Assembly: GCF_022539505.1 (NCBI RefSeq)
Contig: NC_061510.1
Location: forward strand, 399,572,249 to 399,636,248
Reading direction: 5' to 3'
DNA from: Lolium rigidum
Taxonomy: Eukaryota > Streptophyta > Magnoliopsida > Poales > Poaceae
DNA length: 64,000 bases
Below the pieces are notes generated by a model. It made no database searches, was not told the DNA's origin, and worked only from the letters and a program-made list of their open reading frames with translations. Positions 1-11,454 of this stretch are shown one piece after another. The position numbers and the translations under genes are program-made. The number at the start of each line of letters is the position of its first letter. Positions within the stretch are counted from its first letter, which is position 1.

Positions 1-392
1 GGCAGAATCTGTCAAAACAGAACAGTCCGTAAAGATGGATTTTATTAGGCCACCAGACTTGCTCAAATGAAAATGCTCAAATTGAATGAAAGTTGCGTAC
101 ATATCTGAGGATCATGCTCGTAAATTGGCTTAATTTTCTGAGCTACCTACAGGGAGATAGACCCAGATTCGTGACAGCAAAGAAATCTGGAACTGTGCAG
201 TAATCCAAATCTAGTACTTACTTTACTATCAAAGACTTTACTTAGCACAACAAAACATAAAACTAAGATAAGGACAGGTTGCTACAGTAGTAAACAACTT
301 CCAAGACACAAATATAAAACAAAGTACTGTAGCAAAATAAACACATGGGTTATCTCCCAAGAAGTTCTTTCTTTATAGCCGTTAAGATGGGT

Positions 393-1166
393 TCAGCAGT
401 TTTTATGATGCACTCGCAAGAAATAGTATTCGAAGCAAAAGAGAGCATCAAGAGGCAAATTCAAAACACATTTAAGTCTAACATGCTTCCTATGCATAGA
501 AATCTTGTAAATAAACAAGTTCATGAAGAGCAAAGTGACAAGCATAGGAAGATAAAACAAGTGTAGCTTCAAAATTTTCAGCACATAGAGAGGCATTTTA
601 GTAACATGAAAATTTCTACAACCATATTTTCCTCTCTCATAATAACTTTCAGTAGCAACATGAGCAAACTCAACAATATAAGTATCACATAAAACATTCT
701 TGTCATGAGCCACATGCATAAACTTATTACTCTCCACATAAGCATAATCAATTTTATTAGTTGTAGTGGGAGCAAATTCAATTAGATAGCTATCATTATT
801 ATTCTCATCACCATAATCATCATATGTAGGAGGTATATTGTAATCATAATTAATTTTCTCCTCAATAGTAGGTGGACTGAAAATATCATATTCATCATTG
901 CAAACATCATATATAGGAGGTAAAGTATCATCAAAGTAAAATTTCTCCTCCATGCTTGGGGGATTAAAAATATCACAACTAGCTTCCCCAAGCTTAAATT
1001 CTTCCATAGCATTAGCAACAATGGTGTTCAAAGCATTTATACAAATAACATTACCATTAGCATGCATATAAAGTTCCATAGGTTTTTTAATTTTCTCTTC
1101 AAACACCTCATGTCCTAACTCAAGATAAATACTATAAAGATCTCTAATTTTTTTGTTGTTTTCCAT
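393..1166 (-). CDS. W1 internal ORF, 257 aa, function unknown
   Basis: This is a single open frame that starts MENNKKIRDLYSIYLELG, about 220 bases inside the 5' LTR. It is rich in Asp, Glu, Asn and Tyr in the first two thirds (repeated 'PP.YD' and 'F.PP..EEK' patterns at about residues 68-118) and hydrophobic/basic in the last third (about 190-255). I see no zinc knuckle, protease or reverse transcriptase motif. Proteins of this kind are often found in non-autonomous Triticeae gypsy elements, but the role is not known to me. The hydrophobic tail may be a read-through of decayed sequence. It is a transposon protein, not a host gene. Confidence 0.55.
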   Translation of the reverse strand: MENNKKIRDLYSIYLELGHEVFEEKIKKPMELYMHANGNVICINALNTIVANAMEEFKLGEASCDIFNPPSMEEKFYFDDTLPPIYDVCNDEYDIFSPPTIEEKINYDYNIPPTYDDYGDENNNDSYLIEFAPTTTNKIDYAYVESNKFMHVAHDKNVLCDTYIVEFAHVATESYYERGKYGCRNFHVTKMPLYVLKILKLHLFYLPMLVTLLFMNLFIYKISMHRKHVRLKCVLNLPLDALFCFEYYFLRVHHKNC

Positions 1167-1356
1167 TAAGCCTAACTAGTGAAAATAAAAACAAGTACAT
1201 GACTAGACATGATAACAAAATAAATTAAATGCAAGTAACTAATTTTTTTGTGTTTTTGATAAGTGCAGCAAACAAAGTAGTAAATAAAATAAAGCAAGAC
1301 AAAAACAAAGTAAAGAGATTGGATTGTGGAGACTCCCCTTGCAGCGTGTCTTGATC

Positions 1357-1374
1357 TCCCCGGCAACGGGGCCA
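1357..1374 (-). promoter_or_regulatory. Primer binding site, tRNA-Asp type
   Basis: The minus strand reads TGGCCCCGTTGCCGGGGA. The 3' end of plant tRNA-Asp predicts TGGCGCCGTTGCCGGGGA, so there is one mismatch. It sits just inside the LTR end at 1385, as expected for the minus-strand DNA primer site of an LTR retrotransposon, and it fixes the element's orientation. Confidence 0.8.
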
Positions 1375-1384
1375 GAAATTTGCT

Positions 1385-2976
1385 TGATGCGTGTAGTTGA
1401 CACGTCCGTTGGAAACCCCAAGAGGAAGGTGTGATGCGCACAGCGGCAAGTTTCCCTCAGTAAGAAACCAAGGTTTAATCGAACCAGTAGGAGTCAAGAA
1501 GCACGTTGAAGGTTGATGGCGGCGGGATGTAGTGCGGCGCAACACCGGAGATTTCGGCGCCAACGTGGAACCCGCACAACACAACCAAAGTACTTTGCCC
1601 CAACGAAACAGTGAGGTTGTCAATCTCACCGGCTTGCTGTAACAAAGGGTTAACCGTATTGTGTGGAAGATGATTGTTTGCAGAGAAAACAAGTAAAACA
1701 AGTATTGCAAGCAGATTTGTATTTCAGTATTAAAAGAATGGACCGAGGTCCACAGTTCACTAGAGGTATCTCTCCCATAAGATAAAAGCATGTTGGGTGA
1801 ACAAATTACAGTCGGGCAATTGACAAATAGAGAGGGCATAACAATGCACATACATGGCATGATAAGTATAGTGAGATTTAATTGGGCATTACGACAAAGT
1901 ACATAGACCGCCATCCAACCGCATCTATGCCTAAAAAGTCCACCTTCAGAGTTATCGTCCGAACCCCTTCCAGTATTAAGTTGCAAAGCAACGGACAATT
2001 GCATTAAGTATGGTGCGTAATGTAATCAACAACTACATCCTCGGACATAGCGCCAATGTTTTATCCCTAGTGGCAACAAGCACAACACAACCTTAGAACT
2101 TTCCGTCACTCGTCCCGGTGTCAATGCGGCATGAACCCACTATCGAGCATAAATACTCCCTCTTGGAGTTAAAATCAAAAACTTGGCCAAAGCCTCTACT
2201 AGTAACGGAGAGCATGCAAGATCATAAACAACACATATGTAATAACTTGATAATTAACATAACATGGTATTCTCTATCCATCGGATCCCGACAAACACAA
2301 CATAGAGTATTACGGATAGATGATCTTGATCATGTTAGGCAGCTCACAAGATCCAACAATGAAGCACAATGAGGAGAAGACAACCATCTAGCTACCGCTA
2401 TGGACCCATAGTCCAGGGGTGAACTACTCACTCATCACTCCGGAGGCGACCATGGCGGTGTAGAGTCCTCCGGGAGATGAATCCCCTCTCCGGCAGGGTG
2501 CCGGAGGAGATCTCCGAATCCCCGAGATGGGATCGGCGGCGGCGTCTCGGTAAGGTTTTCCGTATCGTGGTTTTTCGCATCGGGGGTTTCGCGACGGAGG
2601 CTTTAAGTAGGCGGAAGGGCGAGTCGGGGACTCGACGAGGGGCCCACACCACGGGCGGTGCGGGCCCCCTTGGCCGCGCCGCCATGTGGTTTGGCCACCT
2701 CGTGGCCCCACTTCGTATGCTCTTCGGTCTTCTGGAAGGTTCGTGGCGAAATAGGCCCCCGGGTCTTCGTTTCGTCCAATTCCGAGAATATTTCGTTACT
2801 AGGATTTCTGAAACCAAAAACAACGAGAAAACGAGAACTGGCACTTCGGCATCTTGTTAATAGGTTAGTTCCAGAAAATGCACGAATATGACATAAAGTG
2901 TGCATAAAACATGTAGGTATCATCAATAATATGGTATAGAACATAAGAAATTATCGATACGTCGGAGACGTATCAG
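1385..2976 (-). repeat. 5' LTR of W1, about 1592 bp
   Basis: Boundaries are set by TG at 2976 and CA at 1385 on the minus strand, followed by 10 bases and then the primer binding site. The LTR opens with a perfect hairpin (GATACGTC / GACGTATC with a 3-base loop). The 2189-2976 portion is repeated at 47140-47932, and most of the LTR is repeated in opposite orientation at 61120-62322. The ORFs on both strands in this interval are LTR sequence and not genes. Confidence 0.85.
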
Positions 2977-3770
2977 CTACTCCCATCGGGAGCGCTAGCC
3001 GCGCACCCGATAAAAAATATGGCAACTTCGCCAACAAAGAAGAATAAAGTTGAAGACATCGGCATCAACAATCAAGATCTTCGAGTAGTACAACTTGAGT
3101 CTATGCGCGACTGCAAACACCCGCCCATAGACTCGGGGGCTACTCCCATCGGGAGCGCTTCGCGCACCCGATAGAAAGCAACTTCGACTCTACATCAAGC
3201 ACAAGATTCAACAGATGATCAAGACATTCGGCGAAGACAACTTTAGTCCCTGCCCGAAGCTTCACTTCGGCCAGACACTCGGGGGCTACTGACGTGGGCA
3301 TAACCCTTCGGGTACTCGACATTGCCATACCCGGTGCAAACTATGAAAGTGGACCAAGCACGAGGACTCGACAAGCTCGGACCCGCACGCGCCTCAACTT
3401 GGACTACAAGGAAAGAAGACTCCAATATGAATCCTACTAGGACTCTTGTAAACCCTAGCTTGGCTGATATATAAAGCCAGGCAGGGGCACCCCTTAGACG
3501 GACAATCAGAAACATAATTTTAGAGGCAACACGCCTAGACACCGCAACCCGCGGATTAGAACTAGACTAGATTCAACAACTCCGCCTATGGCGGCCCCCT
3601 GTATACATATATTCATATAGTGGATTGCTAGTAGGACGTAGCGACCCTCCACCGCGGGGGCGTGAACCTGGGTACGTCGTGTACCGCCTCGCTCCCGGAA
3701 CTTCCGTCGTCGCCTTTCTCTAAAAACCCAAGCCCCTCATGGTGGGCATTGCCGAGGAACCGCCTCGTCA
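2977..3770 (+). mobile_element. LTR retrotransposon Z, 3' end (internal tail plus 3' LTR)
   Basis: Plus-strand element whose left part is cut off by W1. The internal tail 2977-3289 carries two copies of a unit 'ctcgggggctactcccatcgggagcg...gcgcacccgata' type. A purine-rich tract (actcgggggctac) lies directly before the LTR. The LTR starts TGACGTGGGC at 3290 and ends CGTCA at 3770. It is inserted in the gag region of element Y1: the Y1 reading frame resumes at 3771. The likely target duplication is tcagg (3771-3775) with its partner outside the window. No protein is encoded in the part present. Confidence 0.75.
3290..3770 (+). repeat. 3' LTR of element Z, 481 bp
   Basis: TG...CA ends with short inverted termini (TGACG / CGTCA). 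A TATA-like box (gatatataaag, about 3468-3478) about 180 bases into the LTR supports plus orientation, with the transcription start probably near 3500. Confidence 0.7.
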
Positions 3771-6117
3771 TCAGGGCACCACCTTGGCCGGTGGTACCTA
3801 TCCTCTTCTTCATCTTCTGACTCCTCAAAGTCTTCATCTTGAGATGACTCAGCTCGTTTGTTCTGTGGCGGGAGAGGCCCTAGACGCTTGAAAACTGAAA
3901 CTTCCCCTGCATCCTTCTTCCGACGTCTACACTCCGGGCAGTTGTCGACTGTGGGCAATCGGCTCATTCCTGAATCCCAGCAGTGTTTAAAGAAGGGACA
4001 GTCCCAGTGTCTATCCATGTCTTCCTGCTCCCTTGACCTATCCTTAGCGCGGTGTTCATATCCATCGTCGTCTCTATCATTCCGACGACGTCTTCCATTG
4101 TCCACGTCAGACCGATGATGTCTCTCGTCATCTCTGTCGTACTCGCCGACGTCGGTCATACCGATACTCATATTTGTTAAGGAGATGCGTGGAGAGTGGT
4201 CGTTGATATCGCACGCTTCTCACTTGTTCCTCGGTGAGGTACCGTCTCGTCATCATATCGGGGCCGGTCGCGTGGATCGGCCTCCTCTTTTTCCTTGCTG
4301 CGGGAGTGACTCGCTTTCCTCTTTATCCTTACCATGGTGGCGCACGAGGCCCTGCCATGTTAACATCGAACGAGAAATCCAGTCGACGCCTCGCGGAGTG
4401 GTTGGGTTCCACCATGTTGACGCCAGGGAACGGATGTGTGTCCACTTTCATGGCAAACTGCCCAAAGAGCAGTCGGCCTTGTTCTATCGCCATTTGGATC
4501 TGCTGGCGAAAACCCTTGCAGTCATTGGTGGTATGGGTGAACGAGTGATGCCATTTGCAGTATGGCCTCCCGTTCATTTCCTGTGCTGTAGGGATTTTAT
4601 GGCCTTCGGGTAACTTCAGCTGTTTTTCCTTAAGCAATAGATCGAAAATCTGCTCAGCTTTGCTCAAATCGAAGTCAAACCCTTTTGCAGGCCCTTGTGG
4701 TTTTACCCATTTGCGGGACACGGGATTTCCCCCCGAGCCCATTCAGCTACAGCTACCTCTAGGTCTGGTGCAGGATCTTCAGCTTCTTCCATCTCGACCA
4801 GGCCTACCGGACGCTTGAACTTGTCTTGGTACAATTCAGGGTGCCGCTGCTCATACAATGTGAGTTTCTGGACCATGTGCGACTGTGAACTGTACTCTAC
4901 GTGGAAAGCCAGATCCTTGTTCGGCGTTGCGAGGCCCAATGCTGCCAAATCAACTGCTTCTTTTTCAGTTAAACGAACCGAATAACATCGGTTCCTAACA
5001 GTTCTGAAACGTTGAATATATTCTGACACAGTTTCTCCCCGCTCGCCGCACTCGTGTTAGATCGGCAATGCCAGCTTCGGTAGCTTCTGAGTGATATTGC
5101 ACGTGAAACTGCTCCTCCAGCTGCTTCCACGTCCGAACTGAGTTTGGCGGCAACGAGGTGTACCATCCAAAGGCTGATCCCGTGAGAGATTGTGCGAAAA
5201 ACCTCACACGTAACGGGTCTGACGCTGAAATCATGCCCAGCTGTGCCAAATATCGGCTCACGTGCTCAATTGAGCTAGACCCTTCTGCTCCATTGAATTT
5301 TGAGAATTCAGGGAGCCGATATTTGGGTGGCAGCGGGATCAAGTCATACTCGTCGGGGTACGGCTTGGAATAGCCGATTGTTTTCCTCTTCGGCAAGATG
5401 CCGAACTGATCTCTCAAGATGGTGCTGATCTGTTCCATGGTATTAGTCGTAGGGACCGAGATCTCGTGACTCGTTCCGGTGGCATATTTAGCTAGCTATG
5501 CTTGTTTGTCAGCGTATGCTCCAGGAATCCCTGTTGGTGCAATCTGGTTCGTGCGCGCCAAAGTATTGCAGTCCGGCACGTATGTGCACACATATCCATG
5601 TGGGATCTCCTTAGGCGGCTCATATAGGAATTGGCAATCGCTAGGATCGCCTCCAACCTTGTAGATGACGTACGCCGGTGAATCTGGTGGCTCTGGCGCT
5701 GCAAGCGCGAATGGTAGCGGCGGTCTGATCTGGAGCGGTATTTCTCCCTGGTGAGTCCCTAGGGTAGGTCCTGTCGGAGGCAAGGTACCGATCAACAAGT
5801 CAACAACTGACGGTTGCTTTCGAGCAGCACTTCCATCTCTCAGAATGGCGGTGTAGAGAATGAGCCACCATGTAATTAATTTCCTGGCGCAGGGCTCTGG
5901 TGCGTTCCTCTGAAGGGGTAGACAGATCCACTTCATCAAGAACACCTTCAGGGGAGAACCCCTTCCACCTTATGCCATGTGACCGGGTCCTCATGAAGGA
6001 GCCGATGAGATCGGCTTCCAAGATGGCTTTCATCTCATCATATTTCTTCTTTTGCTCTTCGGGCAGATCTGCGTACGTGACAGGTTCGCCCACCACCTCA
6101 TCCGCAGCTTTTGACAT
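3771..6117 (-). pseudogene. Y1 gag, frameshifted
   Basis: The likely start is the ATG at 6117-6115 (MSKAADEVVGEPVTYADLPE). Gag-like protein runs through several frames: an N-terminal part (about 6117-5800), a linker, the retrotransposon gag core (about 5370-5000, including FNGAEGSSSIEHVSRYLAQLG and a W-x-S-L-P-P-N-S segment), then a Cys/His knuckle-like stretch CKWHHSFTHTTNDC (about 4600-4560) and a second Cys/His cluster (CPFFKHCW...CPEC, about 4010-3920) followed by an acidic tail. At least four frame changes separate these blocks, so no complete Gag can be made. The gag role (virus-like particle formation) is known for the family. The segment is truncated by the insertion of Z at 3770/3771. 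Confidence 0.75.
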
Positions 6118-6175
6118 GGTTGCTGCAGATGTCAACGTAGTGGCTGTAGAAGGTCCCACCGGGCGTGCCAGAATG

Positions 6176-7341
6176 TGTTGCGGTCAAAAACCCACCGGCG
6201 AGTAAACGACGGGCAACACCGTAGAGCCGGGAGGCTCCCAGGACTGCGGTGGACCCTGGTCCCTCGGGCGACGGCCCGCAATGCCTCTGGCGCACGTCCT
6301 GGTGTTTGCGAGGGCGTGCCACCTGACCTATACCTGGTCAGGAAGTTGATGGATTGCTTCGACTAGTTTCCTGCATGGCAAACACGTAAACATTAAATAC
6401 GAGCCCCGATCGGCTCTTAGGTTGCCCTGTGGATCGGCTCAAAGAGCCGATTGCCCCATGGTTCATGTTTGATTTATAATGACATGGGGATCATGCTATA
6501 TCGATATCAAGCTAAACTAATCTACGATAGTTTGGGGTTTTCACCGCATAATCGGAACATCCTACGCGTAGTTGAGCCTAGCGTATACGTAAGATGATGG
6601 AAAACCAGCCCTAAAGAGGCCTAAAAACCAACATGAAGTTGATCCCGGAACAATCCCTCTAGGGCTTAATAAACCACACCTTACGCACTACCGGATCGTT
6701 CAACCCGTTTATAAGGCCTAACCATGCGGATATCAAACCAATCCTTGAAGAATCAAGGAGCAACTATAACGGATTAGATCTACTAAATAAAGAACAAGCA
6801 AGATGCTGCCCTTACACCTAAGATAGGTGTAAGGGCAGCTAGATATCGAGGGGTAGCGTAGCTAAGCAAGTATATCATGAAAGCATCGACGTCAGCCCCA
6901 AAACATCTACGATAAGGGCGTTGCTCGCCATCAAAAAGGCTTCAGCACGAGCAACACCAATAACGAATAAACTGATACTGCCTAGATCGCAAGATGCGAT
7001 CAAGGCAGCATGATGCTTACCCGGGAGAAACCCTCGAAACAAGGGGTGGCGATGCGCCTAGATTGATTTGTTATGAACATGATCGTCCTCCTTCTCAATA
7101 ACCCTAGATACATATTTATAGTCCGTAGACTTTCTAACTTGGGAATAAACCCAACTGTGTACGAGCTAAACTCTATGTCTTAATTCTAACCGACACGTAA
7201 CCTACTATAATTTACAGATACACGGGCAATCTAGCCCAAACTTCTTATACAAGGCCGGTTCAGGAATATTTTCCGTGTATATCCTTTAAGCCCATCTAAT
7301 CACGGCCCATCTTCAGACTTGGTTAAAATTTGGTGATAACA
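6176..7341 (-). repeat. 5' LTR of Y1, 1166 bp
   Basis: Starts TGTTATCACCAAATTTTAAC on the minus strand at 7341 and ends CAACA at 6176. The same LTR, clearly diverged, is at 19859-21026 (1168 bp). The LTR contains many short 'agccgat/atcggct' motifs around 6400-6460. No gene is seen. Confidence 0.8.
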
Positions 7342-7609
7342 GAGCCACACTTGGCCATTTTTTCACTTTCTTCACAAGAGGGGTGTATTGCTCTCCTCTC
7401 TTCTTCACATGCACAAGAGGTGTTTGATGAAATGCTTAAGAGGATTTTCCACTTGAGTTTACACAAATCAAGCCACACTTAACTTGTTTTTTTCTTCTTC
7501 ATCGAGGTTAACAACTTTATCCTTTTCATCCGTAATTGATAAAATGCATGTGTATATATACATCGTGATGTTCCGTAATGGTTTTGATCAGCTAAATTAT
7601 ATCATGCAG

Positions 7610-10218
7610 ATGAATCGGCAATGGATGTACATTGACCGACGGTTTGACGAGTTCACTTCGGGCCTGGATAATTTTATGGCTGTGGCGGAGGCAAACAAAC
7701 ATGGTGGCTTCATGTATTGTCCATGTGTCAACTGCAAGAATACCATAAATTACGCTCACTCGAGTCTCATTCACAGCCACCTTCTGCGATCCGATTTCAT
7801 GCCCAGTTACTATTGTTGGACCAAGCACGGAGAAAGAGGGGTTATGATGGAAGACAATGAAGAAGAGGAAGAGGATGATGACGGTTATCTCAATTTCCCT
7901 GAATACGATGATACTGCAGAAGGCAATGAAGACAATGAAGTAGAAGATCAAGAGGCACCAGATGAGCCTGCTGATGATGATCTTGGTCGGGCTATTGCTG
8001 ATGCAAGGAGAGAATGTGAAACTGAAAAGGAAAGGTTGGCCTTCGACAAGATGATAGAAGATCACAACAAATTGTTATACCCAACCTGCGAAGATGGCCA
8101 TAAAAAGCTAGGCAGCACACTGGAATTGTTGCAATGGAAGGCGGAGAACGGTGTCACCGACTCAGGATTTGGAAAGTTGCCGACAATAATTAAGAGGAAG
8201 CTTCCAAGGGGTAACGAATTGCTCGCCAAGTACGTACGAAGCGAAGAAGATTGTCTCGCCCTCTAGGATTAGATGTGCAAAAGATACATGCATGCATTAA
8301 TGATCGCATCCTCTACCGCGGTGAGTACGAGAATTTGGATGCATGTCCGGTGTGCACTCGCATTGCGGTATAAGATCGACGAGATGACCCTGGTGATGTT
8401 GAGGGCGAGCGCCCCAGGAAGAGGGTTCTCGCCAAGGTTATGTGGTATGCTCCTATAATACCACGGCTGAAACCCTTGTTCAGAAATAAAGAGCACGCTA
8501 GGTTGTTGCGATGGCACAAAGAAGACCGTAAGAAAGATGTGATGTTGAGGCACCCTGCTGATGGATCCCAATGGAGAAAAATCGATAGAGAGTTCCCAAA
8601 CTTTGCACAGGATGCAAGGAACTTAAGGTTTGGTCTAAGTACGGATGGCATGAATCCTTTTGGAGAGCAGAGCTGCAGCCATAGCACCTGGCCTCGTGAC
8701 TCTTTGTATATATAACCTTCCTCCTTGGTTGTGCATGAAGCGGAAGTTCATTATGATGCCAGTGCTCATACTAGGCCCGAAGCAACCCGGGAACGACATT
8801 GATGTGTACCTGAAGCCATTAGTCAAAGAACTTCTACAGCTGTGGTCCCTAGCAGGTATACGTGTGTGGGACGAGCACAAGCAGGAGGAATTTGACCTAA
8901 GAGCGATGCTTTTCGTAACCATCATGACTGATCTGCTCTTGGTAACATTTCAGGACAGTCAAACAAGGGATACAATGCATGCACGCACTGTTTACATGAG
9001 CTCGAAGGTGATTATTTGGAAAAAGGTCAGAAGGTCGTGTACCTGGGGCATCGTTGATTTCTTAGGACTACTCATCCCGTAAGAAAGAAAGGCAAGCATT
9101 ACAACGGTGAGGTTGATCACCGGAGGAAGCCTCCCCATCGTGATGGTGTTGATATATTTGGTATGGTCAAGGATCTAGATGTAATATTTGGAAAGGGTCC
9201 TGGCGGACGGTCTATTCCGAATGACGATGCCGGACACGCGCCCATGTGGAAGAAGAAATCTATTTTTTGGGAGCTAGAATATTGGAAAGTCTTAGAGGTC
9301 CGCTCTTCAATCGATGTGATGCACGTGACGATGAATCTTTGCGTGAACCTGCTAGGCTTTCTGGGCGTGTACGGGAAGACAAAAGATACACCAGAAGCAC
9401 GGGAGGACCAGCAACGTTGGAAAGACCCCAAAAAGCTGCATGAGAGAGTTAAAAGACGTCATTTCTCCAGCTACGCTCTTACAAAAGCAGAGAAGGAAAT
9501 ATTTTTTGAATGTCTGAGCAGTATCAAGGTCCCGTCTGGATTCTCCTCCAGTATAAAGGGAATAATAAATATGGAGAAGAAAACATTCCAGAACCTGAAG
9601 TCTCATGACTGTCACATGATAATGACACAGTTGCTTCCGATTGCATTGAGGGGGCTTCTACCGGAAAATGTTCGACTGCCCATTGTGAAGCTATGTGCAT
9701 TCCTCAATGCAATTTCTCGAAGGTAATAAATCCAGAAATTCTACCGAGGTTGCGGAATGATGTGGTCCAATGTCTCGTTAGTTTTGAGCTGGTGTTCCCA
9801 CCATCCTTCTTCAATATTATGACACATCTCCTCGTTCACCCGGTCGATGAGATTTCCATTCTCGGTCCTGTGTTTCTACACAATATGTTCCCCTTCGAGA
9901 GGTTCATGGGAGTCTTGAAGAAATATGTTCATAACCGTGCTAGGCCGGAAGGAAGCATCTCCAAGGGCTATGGAACGAGAGGAGGTCATTGAATTCCGTG
10001 TTGACTTTATTCCCGACCTTAAGCCGATTGGTGTTCTCGAATCGCGGCATGAAGGGAGACTAAGTGGAAAAGGCACGCTAGGAAGGAAATCAATGATATG
10101 TAGGGACGGGATTTCTTTGACTCAAGCACACTACACAGTTCTACGAAGTTCCACCATGGTGGCTCCGTATATCGGTGACCACAAGAACTTTCTACGCTCC
10201 CAGAACCCGGGGCAGTGA
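7610..10218 (+). pseudogene. CACTA TNP2-type transposase, decayed
   Basis: The frame opens with MNRQWMYIDRRFDEFTSGLD at 7610 (transposase-associated domain, with the C-P-C-x2-C zinc-like motif at about residue 35) and an acidic linker, and stays open to a stop at 8264-8266. The tnp2 domain continues in other frames: CLKRKFIMMPVLILGPKQPG-like text around 8735-8795, 'VYLKPLVKELLQLW' around 8800, and the DUF4218-like part from about 9550 to 10000 (NMFPFERFMGVLKKYVHNRA). Frame breaks are near 8264, 8350, 8700, 8930, 9080, 9720 and 9975. Known role of intact relatives: cut-and-paste transposition through subterminal repeats. This copy cannot make the enzyme. Confidence 0.85.
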
Positions 10219-10383
10219 ATATTGAGGAAGAAGATCCTAATGGCGCCGGTGAGGAAGAAGATCATCATAATGGCTCCGGAACCGTAGTTATCACCCAGGT
10301 ATATAAATTAATTAAGCCGATGTTGATCGACTAGATGCATTAACTAATTAAATTGTACTGACTATGAATTATTTCTTGTTTAG

Positions 10384-11454
10384 CCCTCCGGATCGAGCAC
10401 TTCTTCTGTAAAGTCGAGGAAGCGAGGCCCGGCCAAAAAGTTGGACGACGGTGTTAGGCACGACATCACCCACATCGCTAAGGATGGTAAACCGATTGCT
10501 CCAGAGAAAGGTGCAAAGGCATTTATAGCTCAATGCGGAGTGCTTGTTAGGGACCACGTCCCGATCACCGTTCAAGAATGGAACAAGCCGAAGGGACTAG
10601 TGTTGTCTACAGAGGAAGAAGCTCAAGGTCTTTATATCGATGATGTAGCCAAAAATAGCATTCTGACCAAGCTTATGTCACATTTCAACCTAGTACCCGA
10701 AGAGGGGGATGACGCTGAAAAGGCCAAGATGGAGCAGGCCCTCCGCGAGTTTGCCAAGAAGAAGATGGCTGAACTATTCAAGAACCACAAGAAAAGATTG
10801 CGCGGCCTTATCAAGAAAAAGAAGACTCCGGACAGTGAGAAGGTAAAAAATCACTGGGATGAATTCGTGAAGTACAGCACGGAATCAGAAGAATTTAAGA
10901 AAAGGTCGGCAACAAATAAGGCAAATGCTGCGTTGAAGCTATATCACCAAATTCTGGGTCCAGGTGGATACAGGGCTAAACGTCCTAAGTGGCAGGCAGC
11001 TGAGGCGGAACTGACCAGGAAAGGGATCAGATTAGGGACACACGGTTGGATCGACCGGTGTAAGGAGTGGTTCTACGGGATTGGGGGAACGTTGCATCCA
11101 GAAACAGGGAAGTGCATCTATAAGAAAGCTCATCTGAAGTTTCCCATTGAAGCCCTGGAACAAGAACATAAGGATGTGGAGGAGGGGAGGTTCCAGCCCG
11201 AAAGAGAGAACGATGAGCTGACACGCGCCCTTGGGAACAAAGAACATGGCGGACGAACACGAGGCACAGAAGGCTCCGTTCCGTGGAAGTATGGCTTTCC
11301 TGCAGAAAGGAAGAGATTTCCTGATAAAAGCCATGAGAGGAGAAAGGCAAGGGAAACAGACCGCATAGAGTCCTTAGAGGAGGGTATGAGCACCATGAAA
11401 TCCCAATTAATCATGGTAACCCAAGTACTTACATCCCAGATGGCTCAGGGGTAG
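10384..11454 (+). CDS. CACTA second protein, Ptta/En-Spm plant transposase family
   Basis: Exon begins after a clear acceptor (tttcttgtttag, 10383) and is open to a TAG at 11452-11454; a donor for the previous exon is at about 10297 (cacccag|gtatat). The protein starts PSGSSTSSVKSRKRGPAKKL. It has a basic N-terminus, then 'AFIAQCGVLVRDHVPITVQE', a helical Lys-rich middle, and the Ptta/En-Spm core with 'LGTHGWIDRCKEWFYGIGGT' (about residue 220). A possible coiled coil is at the C-terminus (RIESLEEGMSTMKSQLIMVT). In related Pooideae CACTA elements this protein continues into a Ulp1-like domain; here a stop precedes it. It may be a DNA-binding partner of the transposase (inference from the family). 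Confidence 0.7.
   Translation, partial: PSGSSTSSVKSRKRGPAKKLDDGVRHDITHIAKDGKPIAPEKGAKAFIAQCGVLVRDHVPITVQEWNKPKGLVLSTEEEAQGLYIDDVAKNSILTKLMSHFNLVPEEGDDAEKAKMEQALREFAKKKMAELFKNHKKRLRGLIKKKKTPDSEKVKNHWDEFVKYSTESEEFKKRSATNKANAALKLYHQILGPGGYRAKRPKWQAAEAELTRKGIRLGTHGWIDRCKEWFYGIGGTLHPETGKCIYKKAHLKFPIEALEQEHKDVEEGRFQPERENDELTRALGNKEHGGRTRGTEGSVPWKYGFPAERKRFPDKSHERRKARETDRIESLEEGMSTMKSQLIMVTQVLTSQMAQG

Larger units (their letters stand above)
1..2976 (-). mobile_element. LTR retrotransposon W1 (gypsy-like, Sabrina/WHAM-type), 5' part, minus strand
   Basis: The element reads on the minus strand. Its 5' LTR starts at 2976 with TGATACGTCTCCGACGTATC, ends near 1385, and is followed by a tRNA-Asp-type primer binding site and internal DNA that runs off the left edge. 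The flanking bases at 2977-2981 (gctac) should be one half of a 5-bp target duplication; the other half lies outside the window. The insertion point is inside a repeat unit of element Z, which shows the nesting order. Only one ORF is seen in the internal part and no gag/pol is recognisable, so the element may be non-autonomous. Related LTR pieces are at 47140-47932 and 61120-62322. The family name is from memory. Confidence 0.85.
3771..7341 (-). mobile_element. Gypsy-type LTR retrotransposon Y1, 5' LTR plus gag, minus strand
   Basis: Reading from 7341 to lower numbers: 5' LTR (7341-6176), a short leader with TGGCACGCCCGG as the likely primer site just after the LTR, then a frameshifted gag region down to 3771, where element Z interrupts it. 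Pol and the 3' LTR are not in the window. It sits in the 5' part of the CACTA element (flank gagcc at 7342). A second partial copy of the same family is at 19765-21026. Confidence 0.8.

Noticed and set aside
1357..1374. tRNA-Asp gene fragment
   Set aside because: Only 18 bases at the exact primer-binding position of an LTR element; no cloverleaf around it.
2428..2944. Several overlapping ORFs on both strands of a GC-rich stretch
   Set aside because: Part of the W1 LTR; the same frames appear broken in W2 at 47374-47901.
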